A stretch of 64,000 nt of DNA. It comes from Bacteroidales bacterium (GTDB lineage Bacteria > Bacteroidota > Bacteroidia > Bacteroidales > Rikenellaceae). Below the pieces are notes generated by a model. The model made no database searches and had not been told where the DNA came from. It was given only the letters and a program-made list of their open reading frames with translations. Below are positions 1 to 8,647 of the stretch, piece after piece. Position numbers and translations under genes: made by a program. Position 1 is the stretch's first letter, and each line of letters begins with the position of its first letter. The stretch spans positions 186,001 through 250,000 of the forward strand of contig CAJTFS010000002.1 in NCBI GenBank assembly GCA_910575495.1, written 5' to 3'.

Positions 1-1233
1 CCAGTCGGTCGTGTAGCGGCGCGAAAGATGGTTGCGGTTCATCTTGAAAGGGTCCGGCCCTTCGGCCGCGGTCATGATCTTGTGTCTTCCGTAAACGGCA
101 TTGAGCCGGTCCATCGCCGACATCAGACGGTCGTGCTTGCGCCGGTCGGTCGCATCGAACAGATCGCATTGCAGTCCTTCGGTCGAATGCAGGTCGGAGA
201 GTAGCACTCCGGCCCTTTTGTAGCCGTATCCTTTGCGGTAGATCGACCGCAGCAGCTCCGTCGCGCGGGCCGTCAGTTCCAGCGTGCTGTCGGTCAGTAC
301 GGAGAGTTTCTGTATCCGGTTTTCATAGTATTGCGGGCTGTTTTCCTTGTGGCGGTCGGTAAGGATGAACACCCCTATTTCGCCGCAGACGCTCTTCTGG
401 CGGCGCAGTTTTTCGGCGTTCGCCGCCGTGTATTGCGCTATGCGGCGGTGCAGCTCCTCGTAATCGTCGACGTCGCGGTCGAACGTGCGGGTGGTGGCGA
501 TCCGCTTCTTGGCCGCCGGCATCTCTTCGAACCCTATGCACGCCCGGCCCTGCAGTTCGTTCCACATGCGCAGCCCTCCCACGTGCATCTTGCGGCGCAC
601 CCATTCTTCCGGCAGTTGCGTGAAGTCCCAGGCCGTACGTACGCCGTGGACTCCCAACACTTGCAGCCAGCGCGGCCCCACACCCCACACGTCGCTGATC
701 GGAAACCGCCGCAGCACCTTTTCGATGTCTTGCGGACGATACATGCGGCAGCAGCCGTCGAGTTTCGGATATTGTTTGCAGAGTTTAGACGCTATTTTGG
801 CCAGCGTCTTGGTCGGTGCGATGCCGATGCTCACCGGAATCCCCGTCTGCCGCCGGACCGTTCGGGCCAGCCGGTGGCCGAATGCGTCGAGACGGCCCGA
901 CTCCATGCCCGAGAGATCCAGGAACGCCTCGTCGATCGAGTAGATTTCCGTTGCCGGCACGAAACTCCGCAGCAGGTTCATCACCCGCCGCGACATGTCG
1001 CCGTAGAGTGCGAAGTTCGCCGAGAAGACCGCCACGTCATGTTGCCGCAGCAGTTCGCGCAGTTGATAGTAGGGATGTCCCATCCGGATTCCCAGGCGCT
1101 TGGCTTCGTTCGAGCGGGCGATCACGCAGCCGTCGTTGTTCGACAGCACGATGACCGGCCGTCCTTCGAGCGAGGGATCGAAGACCCTTTCGCACGAAGC
1201 ATAGAAGTTGTTGCAGTCGCACAGCCCGTACAT
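1..1233 (-). CDS. umuC: UmuC, Y-family DNA polymerase V catalytic subunit (3' end cut by window edge)
   Basis: Error-prone translesion polymerase that copies damaged DNA with processed UmuD. The protein begins [18 protein letters not shown], the conserved Y-family palm start with its first metal-binding Asp. The catalytic SIDEAFLDL motif follows near residue 100, then the helix-hairpin-helix stretch around GVGPRW. The last visible residues, LSRRYTTDW, resemble the far C-terminus of UmuC proteins, so only about ten residues should be missing beyond the window. It starts 3 bp after the umuD stop, so the two are translationally linked. Recognition is firm; SOS control is inferred from the family and from a palindrome before umuD. 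Confidence 0.95.
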   Translation of the reverse strand, partial: MYGLCDCNNFYASCERVFDPSLEGRPVIVLSNNDGCVIARSNEAKRLGIRMGHPYYQLRELLRQHDVAVFSANFALYGDMSRRVMNLLRSFVPATEIYSIDEAFLDLSGMESGRLDAFGHRLARTVRRQTGIPVSIGIAPTKTLAKIASKLCKQYPKLDGCCRMYRPQDIEKVLRRFPISDVWGVGPRWLQVLGVHGVRTAWDFTQLPEEWVRRKMHVGGLRMWNELQGRACIGFEEMPAAKKRIATTRTFDRDVDDYEELHRRIAQYTAANAEKLRRQKSVCGEIGVFILTDRHKENSPQYYENRIQKLSVLTDSTLELTARATELLRSIYRKGYGYKRAGVLLSDLHSTEGLQCDLFDATDRRKHDRLMSAMDRLNAVYGRHKIMTAAEGPDPFKMNRNHLSRRYTTDW

Positions 1234-1236
1234 GCT

Positions 1237-1674
1237 TCAGACATGTTTGACCACCCAGTGGACCACGCCCCACACGCCGAATTCGTCGCCGCGGCGGATT
1301 TCGATGGTCCTGTATTTCGGATTGGCCGGCACGAGCAGCACGCGCTGCGGTTCGATGCGTACCCGTTTCAGCGTGAATTCTCCGTCGACGTGGACCACCG
1401 CCAAGCAGCCGTCGTAAGGCTCTGCGGCCTTGTCCACAACCAGGATGTCGCCTTCGACGATCCCTTCGTCCTTCATCGAGTCGCCTTCCACCCGCGCAAA
1501 GAACGTCGCGTCGGGATGTTTGACAACCAGCCGGTTCAGATCGAGCGATCCTTCCGTGAAGTCGTCGGCCGGCGACGGGAATCCCGCGTGCACCGTGCTT
1601 CCGCTCAGCGGCAGATCGGTCGGAGCGTCGGTTTCGGGTCGAAAGAATGCAAAAGGCGGTTGTTCGGACTTCAT
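1237..1674 (-). CDS. umuD: UmuD, LexA-like self-cleaving subunit of DNA polymerase V
   Basis: About 145 residues, the usual family size. UmuD cleaves itself on RecA filaments to UmuD', which then joins UmuC. The HAGFPSP segment marks the expected Ala-Gly cleavage site near residue 28. The peptidase S24 fold follows, with the catalytic Ser in VEGDSMKDEG and the catalytic Lys in GEFTLKRV. I chose the ATG at 1674 (MKSEQPPFAF). A longer in-frame start at 1737 exists but would place the 1678-1694 palindrome inside the coding region and add residues not seen in family members. First gene of the umuDC pair. Confidence 0.93.
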   Translation of the reverse strand: MKSEQPPFAFFRPETDAPTDLPLSGSTVHAGFPSPADDFTEGSLDLNRLVVKHPDATFFARVEGDSMKDEGIVEGDILVVDKAAEPYDGCLAVVHVDGEFTLKRVRIEPQRVLLVPANPKYRTIEIRRGDEFGVWGVVHWVVKHV

Positions 1675-1677
1675 GGC

Positions 1678-1694
1678 GAATCGGTTTCCGATTC
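1678..1694. promoter_or_regulatory. Perfect 17-bp palindrome at the umuD start; candidate SOS operator
   Basis: GAATCGG-TTT-CCGATTC has two exact 7-bp arms around a 3-bp centre and sits 4 bp before the umuD ATG. This is where a repressor would block transcription or initiation. LexA-regulated umuDC operons carry such operators, but the Bacteroidetes SOS motif is not one I can match with certainty, so function is inference. Confidence 0.45.
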
Positions 1695-1798
1695 CGAAGA
1701 CAAAAACCGGGCCCGCCTGCCGCCTTTGTCCCGCCAATGCTTCCGGAACTCCGGTCTCCCCGGCCCCATCGAATGTTAGTCACCGAACACGCCTGCAG

Positions 1799-1834
1799 AA
1801 ACGGGCGGACGCTCCGAAGAACGTCCGCCCGTTT
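1799..1834 (-). terminator. Hairpin terminator after the aminotransferase gene
   Basis: A 13-bp perfect stem (1799-1811 with 1822-1834) and a 10-nt loop, 21 bp past the stop codon at 1855. The stem ends in UUU on the minus strand. It separates the aminotransferase from the downstream umuDC operon. Confidence 0.75.
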
Positions 1835-1854
1835 GTCATTTTCCGCGTTATCTC

Positions 1855-3042
1855 TTACTTGCGGAACTTCGCTACGATGTTGTCCGTGGCTTTCTTCAGC
1901 AGTTCTTCGGGGCAGCAGAGCGTAATGCGGATATAGTGCTTGCCTTCGGAGCCGAAGATACCGCCCGGCGTAAGGAAGACGTCGCATTTCTCCATCACTT
2001 CGTCGGAGAACGAGAAGCTGTCGCCTTCGTAGCCCTCCGGGAGTTCGGCCCAGACGAAGAGTCCGGCCTGGTGTTCGCGATAGCGGCAGCCCAGCGCGTC
2101 GAGCAGGGCATAGGCCTGCCGTTCGCGGCCATAGTAGATGGCATTGAGTTCCTTGAACCACTCCTCGTCCAGCGCCAGCGCCGTGTCCGCAGCAGCCTGG
2201 ATAGGGTAGAACATGCCCGAGTCCATGTTCGACTTGAACGTGAGAATCGAATCGATCCACTCCTTCTTGCCCACGACGACCCCCACGCGCCAGCCGGCCA
2301 TCGAGTGTGCCTTCGAAAGCGAATTCATCTCCAGCGCCACGTCGCGGGCGCCGTCGGCCTCCATGATCGAAATCGGCGCTTCGGCGTTGCGGATGAAGCT
2401 GTAAGGATTGTCGTGTACGATCAGTATGTTGTGACGGGCTCCGAAGTCGACGATCCGCTGGAACAGCTCCCGCGACGGAGTCTGTCCCGTCGGCATGTTG
2501 GGGTAGTTGACAAGCATCATCTTCACGCCTTCCAGCCCGGCGCGCTCGATCGCTTCAAAGTCAGGATAGAAATTCGTCTCCTTGTTGAGTGCGTAAGTGA
2601 TCATCTCTCCGCCCGACAGACGCACGGCCGACGAGTAGGTCGGGTAGCCGGGATCGGGCACCAGCACCTTGTCGCCCGGATTCAGGAACGTCATGCAGAT
2701 GTGCATGATGCCCTCTTTCGAGCCGATCAGCGGCAGCACCTCCGAGTTGTAGTCCAGTTCGGTGCGGTACCACTTCCGATACCAGTCGGCAAAGGCCTTG
2801 CGCAGAATGGGTTCGCCCTTGTAGGACATGTATTTGTGCACGTCGGGGCGCTGTGCTTCCTTCGAGAGTCGTTCGATAACCGAGGAGTGGGGCGGCAGGT
2901 CGGGACTGCCCATGGCCAGTTTGATGATCTGACGGCCCGTGGCCGCTTCGATTTCGGCTATCTCGCGAAGACGGCGCGAGAAATAGTACTCCCCGATGCC
3001 GTCCAAACGGTGCGACCGGGCAATGTTGACTGCTTTTGCCAT
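1855..3042 (-). CDS. Class I/II pyridoxal-phosphate aminotransferase
   Basis: 395 residues, full length for fold-type I aminotransferases. The cofactor lysine lies in SLSKAHSMAGWRVG, and the conserved Asn/Asp/Tyr set is visible in NYPNMPTGQTPS and VHDNPYSF. It transfers an amino group between an amino acid and a 2-oxo acid in the cytoplasm. The sequence resembles the alanine/aspartate/LL-diaminopimelate aminotransferase branch; the exact substrate cannot be read from it. A -7 box 34 bp upstream and a terminator downstream suggest a single-gene transcript. Confidence 0.88.
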   Translation of the reverse strand: MAKAVNIARSHRLDGIGEYYFSRRLREIAEIEAATGRQIIKLAMGSPDLPPHSSVIERLSKEAQRPDVHKYMSYKGEPILRKAFADWYRKWYRTELDYNSEVLPLIGSKEGIMHICMTFLNPGDKVLVPDPGYPTYSSAVRLSGGEMITYALNKETNFYPDFEAIERAGLEGVKMMLVNYPNMPTGQTPSRELFQRIVDFGARHNILIVHDNPYSFIRNAEAPISIMEADGARDVALEMNSLSKAHSMAGWRVGVVVGKKEWIDSILTFKSNMDSGMFYPIQAAADTALALDEEWFKELNAIYYGRERQAYALLDALGCRYREHQAGLFVWAELPEGYEGDSFSFSDEVMEKCDVFLTPGGIFGSEGKHYIRITLCCPEELLKKATDNIVAKFRK

Positions 3043-3075
3043 GATAGGTTTCTGTTTGTTGATCCTTTATTGTTA

Positions 3076-3107
3076 CAAAGATAACACACGCCGGGCGCAA
3101 AAGCAAA
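3076..3107 (-). promoter_or_regulatory. Promoter of the aminotransferase gene (Bacteroidetes type)
   Basis: On the minus strand TTTGC (3103-3107) and TATCTTTG (3076-3083) are 19 bp apart, fitting the Bacteroides -33/-7 pattern. The leader to the ATG at 3042 is about 25-30 nt. Confidence 0.65.
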
Positions 3108-3136
3108 TAAATTTGCTCTTTCCGCCCGGAATGCTG

Positions 3137-4801
3137 TCAGAGAGCGAAAAGGATGAAGATCTGTGCCGTGAGTACGCGCAGGAACATTACGACAGGGTAG
3201 ACCGTCGAATAGCCTACGGCGGGCATATCGTTGCCGGCCGTCGCGTTGGCATAGGCCAGCGCCGGGGGATCGGTCGTCGAGCCCGCGATGAGTCCCATCA
3301 GCGTGTAATAGTTCATCTTGAAAATCAAGCGCGCGGCAATGCCCACCAGCAGAATCGGCACCACGGTAATGATGAATCCGTAGCCCACCCAGCGATAGCC
3401 TCCGTTCACAATGGCGTCGATGAATCCGTCGCCGGCGCCGATCCCTACCGCCGCAAGGAAAAGCGCGATGCCGATTTCGCGCAGCATAAGATTGGCGCTC
3501 ATCGTCGTGTAGGTCACCAGATGGAAATGGGTGCCGAAGCGGCCGATCAGAATCGCCACGATCAGCGGGCCGCCCGCCAATCCCAGCTTGACCGGCTGCG
3601 GTACGCTGAGCAGCGGAATCGAACCCAGCAATACGCCCAGAGCGATACCTACGAAGATCGTCACCAGGTTCGGATGGTCCAGTTTCTTGAGCGAGTTCCC
3701 CAGCACGTCGGCCACCTGTGCCACGGCTTTCTCCGAGCCGACCACCATCACGCGGTCGCCGATCTGGAGTTCGAGCCCCTGGTAGGGGATCAGGTCGACG
3801 CCCGCGCGGTTGACGCGCGTAAGCGTGATGCCGTATTTCGTGCGCAGGCGCAGATCGGAGAATTTCTTGCCGTTGACCGAGGGTTTGGTCACCAGAATCC
3901 GGCGCGAGATCAGTTCGGGATGGGGCGTGTTGTTGCCCCAGTCTTCGTCGGTCATCTCTACGCGGTGACCGAAGAACGCCACGACGGCTTCCACGTCTTC
4001 CGCCTGGCAGACCACGCAAAGCCGGTCGCCGAGGTGCATCTCCGTGTCGGTGTCGGCCATGGTGATTTCGCCCGCCCGGTTCATGACCCGCGAGATAACG
4101 AACTGCCGGTTGATCAGTTGGCGGATATGCTCCACCGTCCGCCCGGCAAGTATCTGGTTGGTAAATTCCACCGACACCTTGTCGGCGAATTTCTGTTCCT
4201 TGGAGAGAGCCGCAAGGCCTTCGTCCTCCTTCTCGAATTTCACGCGCATGGCATAGCGGATGAAGATCATCGAGAAGATGATGCCCACCACGCCTAAGGG
4301 ATAAGCCACCGCATAACCCAGGGCGATGGTCGGGTCGTTGGTGCCCGCCGCGTCGGCATAGGCCTGCTGCGCGGCGCCCAGTCCGGGCGTGTTGGTCACA
4401 GCGCCCGAGAGGATGCCTACCATCGTCGGGATGGGAGTCCCGGTCACGGCGTGGATGACATAGGCCGTCGCCACGCCCAGCAGCACGATGGCCGAAGCGC
4501 ATCCCACCAGCGTCATGCCTCCCTGCTTGAACGAAGCGAAGAAACCGGGGCCTACCTGCAGGCCGATGGAGAAGACGAAGAGAATCAGACCGAATTCCTT
4601 GACGAAGTGCAGGATTTCATCATCGACCGTCATGTGCAGGCTGCTCAAGGCGATGCCCACGAAAAGGATCCACGTGATGCCGAGCGACACGCCGCCGATC
4701 TTGATCTTGCCGAGCAGAATGCCCAGTGTGATAGTCAACGAGAAAATCAGCATCGCATGGGCGACGCCGCTGCCGAAGAAAAGGGATTCGAGCCACTCCA
4801 T
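3137..4801 (-). CDS. YidE/AspT-type inner-membrane transporter with two RCK_C (TrkA-C) domains
   Basis: 554 residues. The N-terminal half has about five hydrophobic segments (residues ~12-180). Two cytosolic TrkA-C regulatory domains follow (about 205-285 and 295-375), with nucleotide-pocket motifs such as LQIGDRVMVVGSE. A second block of membrane segments (380-554) repeats the first: GILSGAVTNTPGLGAA early and GLIAGSTTDPPALAYA late are the duplicated signatures. This is the AspT/YidE duplication family, whose known members exchange aspartate/alanine or succinate. The substrate here is unknown. It stands alone with its own -7 box. Confidence 0.85.
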   Translation of the reverse strand: MEWLESLFFGSGVAHAMLIFSLTITLGILLGKIKIGGVSLGITWILFVGIALSSLHMTVDDEILHFVKEFGLILFVFSIGLQVGPGFFASFKQGGMTLVGCASAIVLLGVATAYVIHAVTGTPIPTMVGILSGAVTNTPGLGAAQQAYADAAGTNDPTIALGYAVAYPLGVVGIIFSMIFIRYAMRVKFEKEDEGLAALSKEQKFADKVSVEFTNQILAGRTVEHIRQLINRQFVISRVMNRAGEITMADTDTEMHLGDRLCVVCQAEDVEAVVAFFGHRVEMTDEDWGNNTPHPELISRRILVTKPSVNGKKFSDLRLRTKYGITLTRVNRAGVDLIPYQGLELQIGDRVMVVGSEKAVAQVADVLGNSLKKLDHPNLVTIFVGIALGVLLGSIPLLSVPQPVKLGLAGGPLIVAILIGRFGTHFHLVTYTTMSANLMLREIGIALFLAAVGIGAGDGFIDAIVNGGYRWVGYGFIITVVPILLVGIAARLIFKMNYYTLMGLIAGSTTDPPALAYANATAGNDMPAVGYSTVYPVVMFLRVLTAQIFILFAL

Positions 4802-4839
4802 AGATGCCTGTTTTTGTGCCTTTTATCCTGTTAAAGGTA

Positions 4840-4847
4840 CAAAAATA
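4840..4847 (-). promoter_or_regulatory. -7 promoter box of the YidE-like transporter gene
   Basis: TATTTTTG on the minus strand fits TAnnTTTG and lies 39 bp before the ATG at 4801, in an AT-rich 72-bp gap. No clear -33 box is seen. Confidence 0.5.
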
Positions 4848-4873
4848 GTCAATTATTACAGAATTTTAAAATT

Positions 4874-5566
4874 TTAATAGAGGTATTTTTCCATCAGCGG
4901 AACCGCCAGTGCCGTAGCCAGCCCCATCAGGGCCATGGCCAGTCCGCTGAACGCCCCTTCGACCACGCCGATCTCGATGGCCCGGGCCGTCCCGATACCA
5001 TGCGCGGCCGCTCCGAGCGCGAATCCCCGGGCTTCGGGGTCGGTCACGCCGCCGCGCCGCAGAATCCATTCGCCGAAGATGCTGCCGAAAATCCCTACGC
5101 AGAATACCACCACCGATGTGACGGCCACATTGCCGCCGAGCGGTTCCGAGATCGAAACGGCGATCGGCACGGTCACCGACTTGGGGGCTATCGAGTGGAG
5201 AATCGCCCGCTCCGTGCCGAAAAGCTTGGCTATGTGGACCACGCTCAGAACGCCCGTGGCACAACCTGCGAGCGTGGCGAGCGTCACCGGCCACAGGTTC
5301 CTGCGCAGACGCTCCACCTGTTCATAGAGAAGATAGCCGAGCGCCACGACCGACATGCCCAGCGCAAAATCGAGCAGCTGCGTTGCTTCGCGGTAGCGTA
5401 CGTAGGGGATTCCGGCCGCTTTCAGAAAAACGATTACGGCCACGAAAGTCAGCAGCACCGGATGGAGCAGCGCCAGCCGCGTCCGGCGATAGATCGCTCC
5501 GCCCAGGCAGAAAAGCGCAAGGGTCAGAGTCAGCAGAAAGAGGTCGGACGCAAGAAAACCGTTCAT
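4874..5566 (-). CDS. lrgB: LrgB/CidB-family inner-membrane protein
   Basis: 230 residues, hydrophobic throughout with about six to seven membrane segments. The signature stretches IAPKSVTVPIA and GAAAHGIGTARA are typical of LrgB/CidB/YohK. In firmicutes this family works with LrgA in holin/antiholin-like control of murein hydrolases, and plant and bacterial members are linked to glycolate or pyruvate transport. The role here is not established. Its ATG overlaps the lrgA stop (ATGA at 5566-5563), so the two are translationally coupled. Confidence 0.9.
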   Translation of the reverse strand: MNGFLASDLFLLTLTLALFCLGGAIYRRTRLALLHPVLLTFVAVIVFLKAAGIPYVRYREATQLLDFALGMSVVALGYLLYEQVERLRRNLWPVTLATLAGCATGVLSVVHIAKLFGTERAILHSIAPKSVTVPIAVSISEPLGGNVAVTSVVVFCVGIFGSIFGEWILRRGGVTDPEARGFALGAAAHGIGTARAIEIGVVEGAFSGLAMALMGLATALAVPLMEKYLY

Positions 5567-5910
5567 TGCTTTTTCGATTGTTTGCGATTGATATACTGGA
5601 AGGTATGCCCCGTCACGCAAAGCACTGCAACCACCGAAAGGATGCTTGCCACCACGATCGCCCACAAGTTGTCCAGAATGACGTGGTACGAGTCGATCAG
5701 CCCCACGCCGTAGGGCACGAAAAAGAGCGCCATGCTCTCCAGCAGGAAGCGAGCGGCCGGCCGCACGGTCTCGGCTTCCACCCATCGCAGCGAGAGCGCT
5801 GCAAAGAGCAGAACCATGCCCACGATGTTGCCCGAGACATAGCCTCCGGTGAGACGGCTCAGCGCATTGCCCGCCAGCCAGCACAACAATATGCAAAACA
5901 CTCCGCGCAT
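5563..5910 (-). CDS. lrgA: LrgA/CidA-family holin-like membrane protein
   Basis: Small four-helix membrane protein of the CidA/LrgA family, partner of LrgB. The GNIVGMVLLFAAL and MALFFVPYGVGL segments are typical, and the C-terminus is basic (NRKQSKKQ). I start it at the ATG at 5910 (MRGVFCILL, 115 residues). A longer start at 5931 is unlikely because a good -7 box (TACCTTTG, 5919-5926) lies inside that extension. With the 5910 start the transcript would have almost no leader. Confidence 0.87.
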   Translation of the reverse strand: MRGVFCILLCWLAGNALSRLTGGYVSGNIVGMVLLFAALSLRWVEAETVRPAARFLLESMALFFVPYGVGLIDSYHVILDNLWAIVVASILSVVAVLCVTGHTFQYINRKQSKKQ

Positions 5911-5918
5911 AACGGCTG

Positions 5919-5926
5919 CAAAGGTA
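5919..5926 (-). promoter_or_regulatory. -7 promoter box of lrgAB
   Basis: TACCTTTG on the minus strand, 8 bp before the ATG at 5910. If used with normal spacing, the mRNA would begin within a few nucleotides of the start codon. Confidence 0.55.
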
Positions 5927-5960
5927 AACAAACAATCGGCCGGATGAAACTTTCCGGCCG

Positions 5961-6001
5961 AAAAAAATGCGGAGGCCCGACAGAAAAACCGTCGGACCTC
6001 C
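5961..6001 (-). terminator. Intrinsic terminator at the end of the PUL operon
   Basis: An 11-bp stem (5971-5981 with 5991-6001; a G-U pair on the minus strand) is followed on the minus strand by GCA and seven T (5967-5961). It lies 28 bp after the stop of the last PUL gene. A second inverted repeat at 5937-5960 (CGGCCGGA/TCCGGCCG) sits just beyond it. Confidence 0.85.
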
Positions 6002-6028
6002 GTTGCATTCGGACTTCCGGTGGGAAGC

Positions 6029-8512
6029 CTATCGGTTGGGCGTCGTCCATTTCTTGCCTTCCGAGCAAGCGATCTGCAGGAGCTGGTCGCCCGTCTGCAT
6101 CCGGAAATCGCCCTTTTCGAGCACCCATTTCCCGTCGTAGCCTACGAAAGCAAGGTCGGAACCCTTGAGTTGCAGGGTCACGGTCTTCGTCTCGCCGGGC
6201 TGCAGCTCGATCTTCTCGAAAGCGCGCAGACGGCGGTTGTCAGGCGACAGCGAGGCCACTTCATCGCTGCCGAAAAGCAGCACGCTCTCCTTGCCGGCAC
6301 GCTTGCCGGTGTTGGTCACGTCAACCTTGAAAGTCAGCACGTCGTCGGCCGTGAAATCGGTCTTGTCGACACGGAAATTGCTGTACGCGAAGTCGGTATA
6401 GCTCTTGCCGTAGCCGAACGCCCACTGTACGGCCACCTGCGCATCGTAGTTGTAGGCGCCTTCCATCTGCTTGCCGATGTGCTCGCAGGGTTTGTAGTCG
6501 TAGGTGATCAGCGAGTTGATCTCGCGAGGATAGGTGAACGGCAGCTTTCCGCTGAAGTTGGCATCGCCCGCCAGCAGGTTGGCCAGCGCGTCGCCACCAT
6601 AGTTGCCCGGCAGCATGATGTCGACCACGGCCTTGGCCAGCGGTTCGATCCGGGCTACCAGACGCGGACGGCCTTCGTTCAGAATCAGAATAATGGGCTT
6701 GCCCGTGCGCGCGAGCGCCTTCACCAGTTCGGTCTGGTTCTCCGAGAGGGTCAGGTCGGTCAGGTTGCCCGGCGTCTCGCAGTAGGAGTTCTCGCCGATG
6801 CAGGCCACGATGCAGTCGACACCTTCGGCCGCCGCCACCGCCTTCTCGATTTCGGGAGCGTTCTCCTCCCACCAGCTGCCGCCTTCCTTGTAGGCGACAC
6901 CGGCTTCGTAGGTCACGTTCTCAGCACCGAATTTCGCGGTCAGCGCTTCGAGGATCGTGTTGTAGTCGGCAGCGCAGGCGTCGGCCTTGTCGCCCTGCCA
7001 CGAGTAGGACCAGCCGCCGTTGAGCGTGCGCATCGAGTTGGCGTTGGGGCCCGTCACCAGCAGTTTCGCGCCCTTGGCCAGCGGCAGCAGGTTGTCGACG
7101 TTCTTCAGCAGCACCAGCGATTCCTCGGCGGCCTGCAGCGCCACGGCCGCGTGTTCGTCGCTGCCGAAGAGCGGGAAATCCTTCACGTCATAGTAGGGTT
7201 TCTCGAAGAGGTTCAGGCGGTATTTCATGCGCAGGATGCGGCGCACGGCATCGTCGATGCGGCTCATCGGAACTTCGCCCTCCTCGACCAGTTCTTTCAG
7301 CAGGGTGCAGAACTTCCAGTCGTAGGGGTCCATCGACATGTCGATGCCGGCGTTGATGGCCAGTTTGATTGCCTCCTTCTTGTCCTTGGCGATGTGGTCG
7401 CGGGTGTAGAGGTTGTTGATGTCGGCCCAGTCGGTCACGATCATGCCGTCCCAGTTCAGGTCTTCCTTGAGCCACTGGGTCAGCAGTTCGTAGTTGGCGT
7501 GCATGGGCAGGCCGTTGTTCATCGACGAGTTGACCATCAGCGAGAGCGCGCCGGCCTTCACCATCTCAAGGTAGGGTGCGAAGTGCTTTTCGCGCAGGTC
7601 CTGTACCGTAATCGACGACGGCGTGCGGTCCTTGCCGCTCACCGGTACGCCGTAGCCCATGTAGTGCTTCATGCAGGCGGCCACATGCTGGTCGTCTACA
7701 TGGTTGGGATCGCCGCCCTGGAATCCCAGCACAGCCTCGCGGCCCATCTCGGCGTTCAGATAGCAGTCTTCGCCGTAGTTCTCCCACATGCGCGGCCAGC
7801 GCGGGTCGCGGCCGAGGTCCACCACGGGAGCATAGGTCCACGGAATGCTTCCGGCCTTGGTCTCATAGGCCGAGATGCGGGCGCCTTCGCGCGTCAGTCC
7901 GCGGTTGAAGGTGGCAGCCATGTTGACGCCTTGGGGGAAGAACGTGCCACCCTGCGTGTAGGTCGTGCCGTGAATCTGGTCCACGCCGTAGATGCAGGGG
8001 ATGCCCATCGTCTCCATCGACTTCTCCTGGATGCGGCGGATGATCTCCTGCCACTTCTGCGGCGTCTGCGCCACGCTGGCGGGTACGTTGAGAATCGAGC
8101 CGACCTTGTAGGTGCCGATGACCGTGTCGAGCATCGCTTCGTCGAGCTGGAAACCGTTGGCGTTTTCGATGGCCATGATGCGCATGTAGATCGCCATCAT
8201 CGTCTCCCGCGAAAGGCCGGCGCTGAGGTCGAACTCGGCCGCAATGCCGTATTTTTCGAGCAGCTGTTCGATGTCGGCCTGCGTCGCAGTCTGCGGATTG
8301 ATTCCGGCAAAGGGATTGACGCGCTTCTGGAGCAGGTCGATCGAGAGTTCGCACATCTGGCCCACTTTCTCGTCGAGCGTCATCTTGCGCAGTTGTTTTT
8401 CGATCTGGCGTTCGATCTTTTCGTTGCGCGGAATCGACGGTCCGGCAGCCGAAAGAGGCGTCGCGATCAGGAGCGATCCGACGGTGCAAAACAGAAACAG
8501 GGTTCTTTTCAT
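6029..8512 (-). CDS. Secreted GH3 family beta-glucosidase
   Basis: 827 residues with a type I signal peptide ([22 protein letters not shown]). The layout is a GH3 N-terminal barrel, GH3 C-terminal domain and fibronectin III-like domain (about 700-827). The nucleophile Asp is in MIVTDWADI, and the substrate-binding KHYMGYG motif is present. Exo-acting GH3 enzymes remove terminal beta-glucose or xylose from oligosaccharides in the periplasm. Start at the ATG at 8512, because the region further upstream does not look coding. Last gene of the PUL; a second GH3 lies 135 bp upstream. Substrate linkage is not determinable here. Confidence 0.93.
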   Translation of the reverse strand: MKRTLFLFCTVGSLLIATPLSAAGPSIPRNEKIERQIEKQLRKMTLDEKVGQMCELSIDLLQKRVNPFAGINPQTATQADIEQLLEKYGIAAEFDLSAGLSRETMMAIYMRIMAIENANGFQLDEAMLDTVIGTYKVGSILNVPASVAQTPQKWQEIIRRIQEKSMETMGIPCIYGVDQIHGTTYTQGGTFFPQGVNMAATFNRGLTREGARISAYETKAGSIPWTYAPVVDLGRDPRWPRMWENYGEDCYLNAEMGREAVLGFQGGDPNHVDDQHVAACMKHYMGYGVPVSGKDRTPSSITVQDLREKHFAPYLEMVKAGALSLMVNSSMNNGLPMHANYELLTQWLKEDLNWDGMIVTDWADINNLYTRDHIAKDKKEAIKLAINAGIDMSMDPYDWKFCTLLKELVEEGEVPMSRIDDAVRRILRMKYRLNLFEKPYYDVKDFPLFGSDEHAAVALQAAEESLVLLKNVDNLLPLAKGAKLLVTGPNANSMRTLNGGWSYSWQGDKADACAADYNTILEALTAKFGAENVTYEAGVAYKEGGSWWEENAPEIEKAVAAAEGVDCIVACIGENSYCETPGNLTDLTLSENQTELVKALARTGKPIILILNEGRPRLVARIEPLAKAVVDIMLPGNYGGDALANLLAGDANFSGKLPFTYPREINSLITYDYKPCEHIGKQMEGAYNYDAQVAVQWAFGYGKSYTDFAYSNFRVDKTDFTADDVLTFKVDVTNTGKRAGKESVLLFGSDEVASLSPDNRRLRAFEKIELQPGETKTVTLQLKGSDLAFVGYDGKWVLEKGDFRMQTGDQLLQIACSEGKKWTTPNR

Positions 8513-8594
8513 TGTCCGATAATTCAGATTGGTGTTATAAAGGTAACCTTTTTTCGGTTGCTTGGTGCGGTTTCGGGTGTTTTTCCTTACCGAT

Positions 8595-8623
8595 CCGGGC
8601 ATCCGTACGACGCGGATGCCCGG
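8595..8623 (-). terminator. Perfect hairpin between the two GH3 genes
   Basis: An 11-bp stem (8595-8605 with 8613-8623) and a 7-nt loop, 25 bp past the stop of the upstream GH3. No T run follows on the minus strand, so it may be an attenuator or mRNA-stabilising structure rather than a full terminator. Confidence 0.45.
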
Positions 8624-8647
8624 TGGTATGCAGGAAAAAGCGTCCGC

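Noticed and set aside
1675-1737. Longer umuD start at 1737
   Set aside because: Would include the palindrome in the coding region and add residues without family support.
5937-5960. Inverted repeat next to the PUL terminator as a separate lrgAB operator
   Set aside because: It is followed by A rather than T on the plus strand and is more simply part of the terminator region; no evidence ties it to lrgA control.
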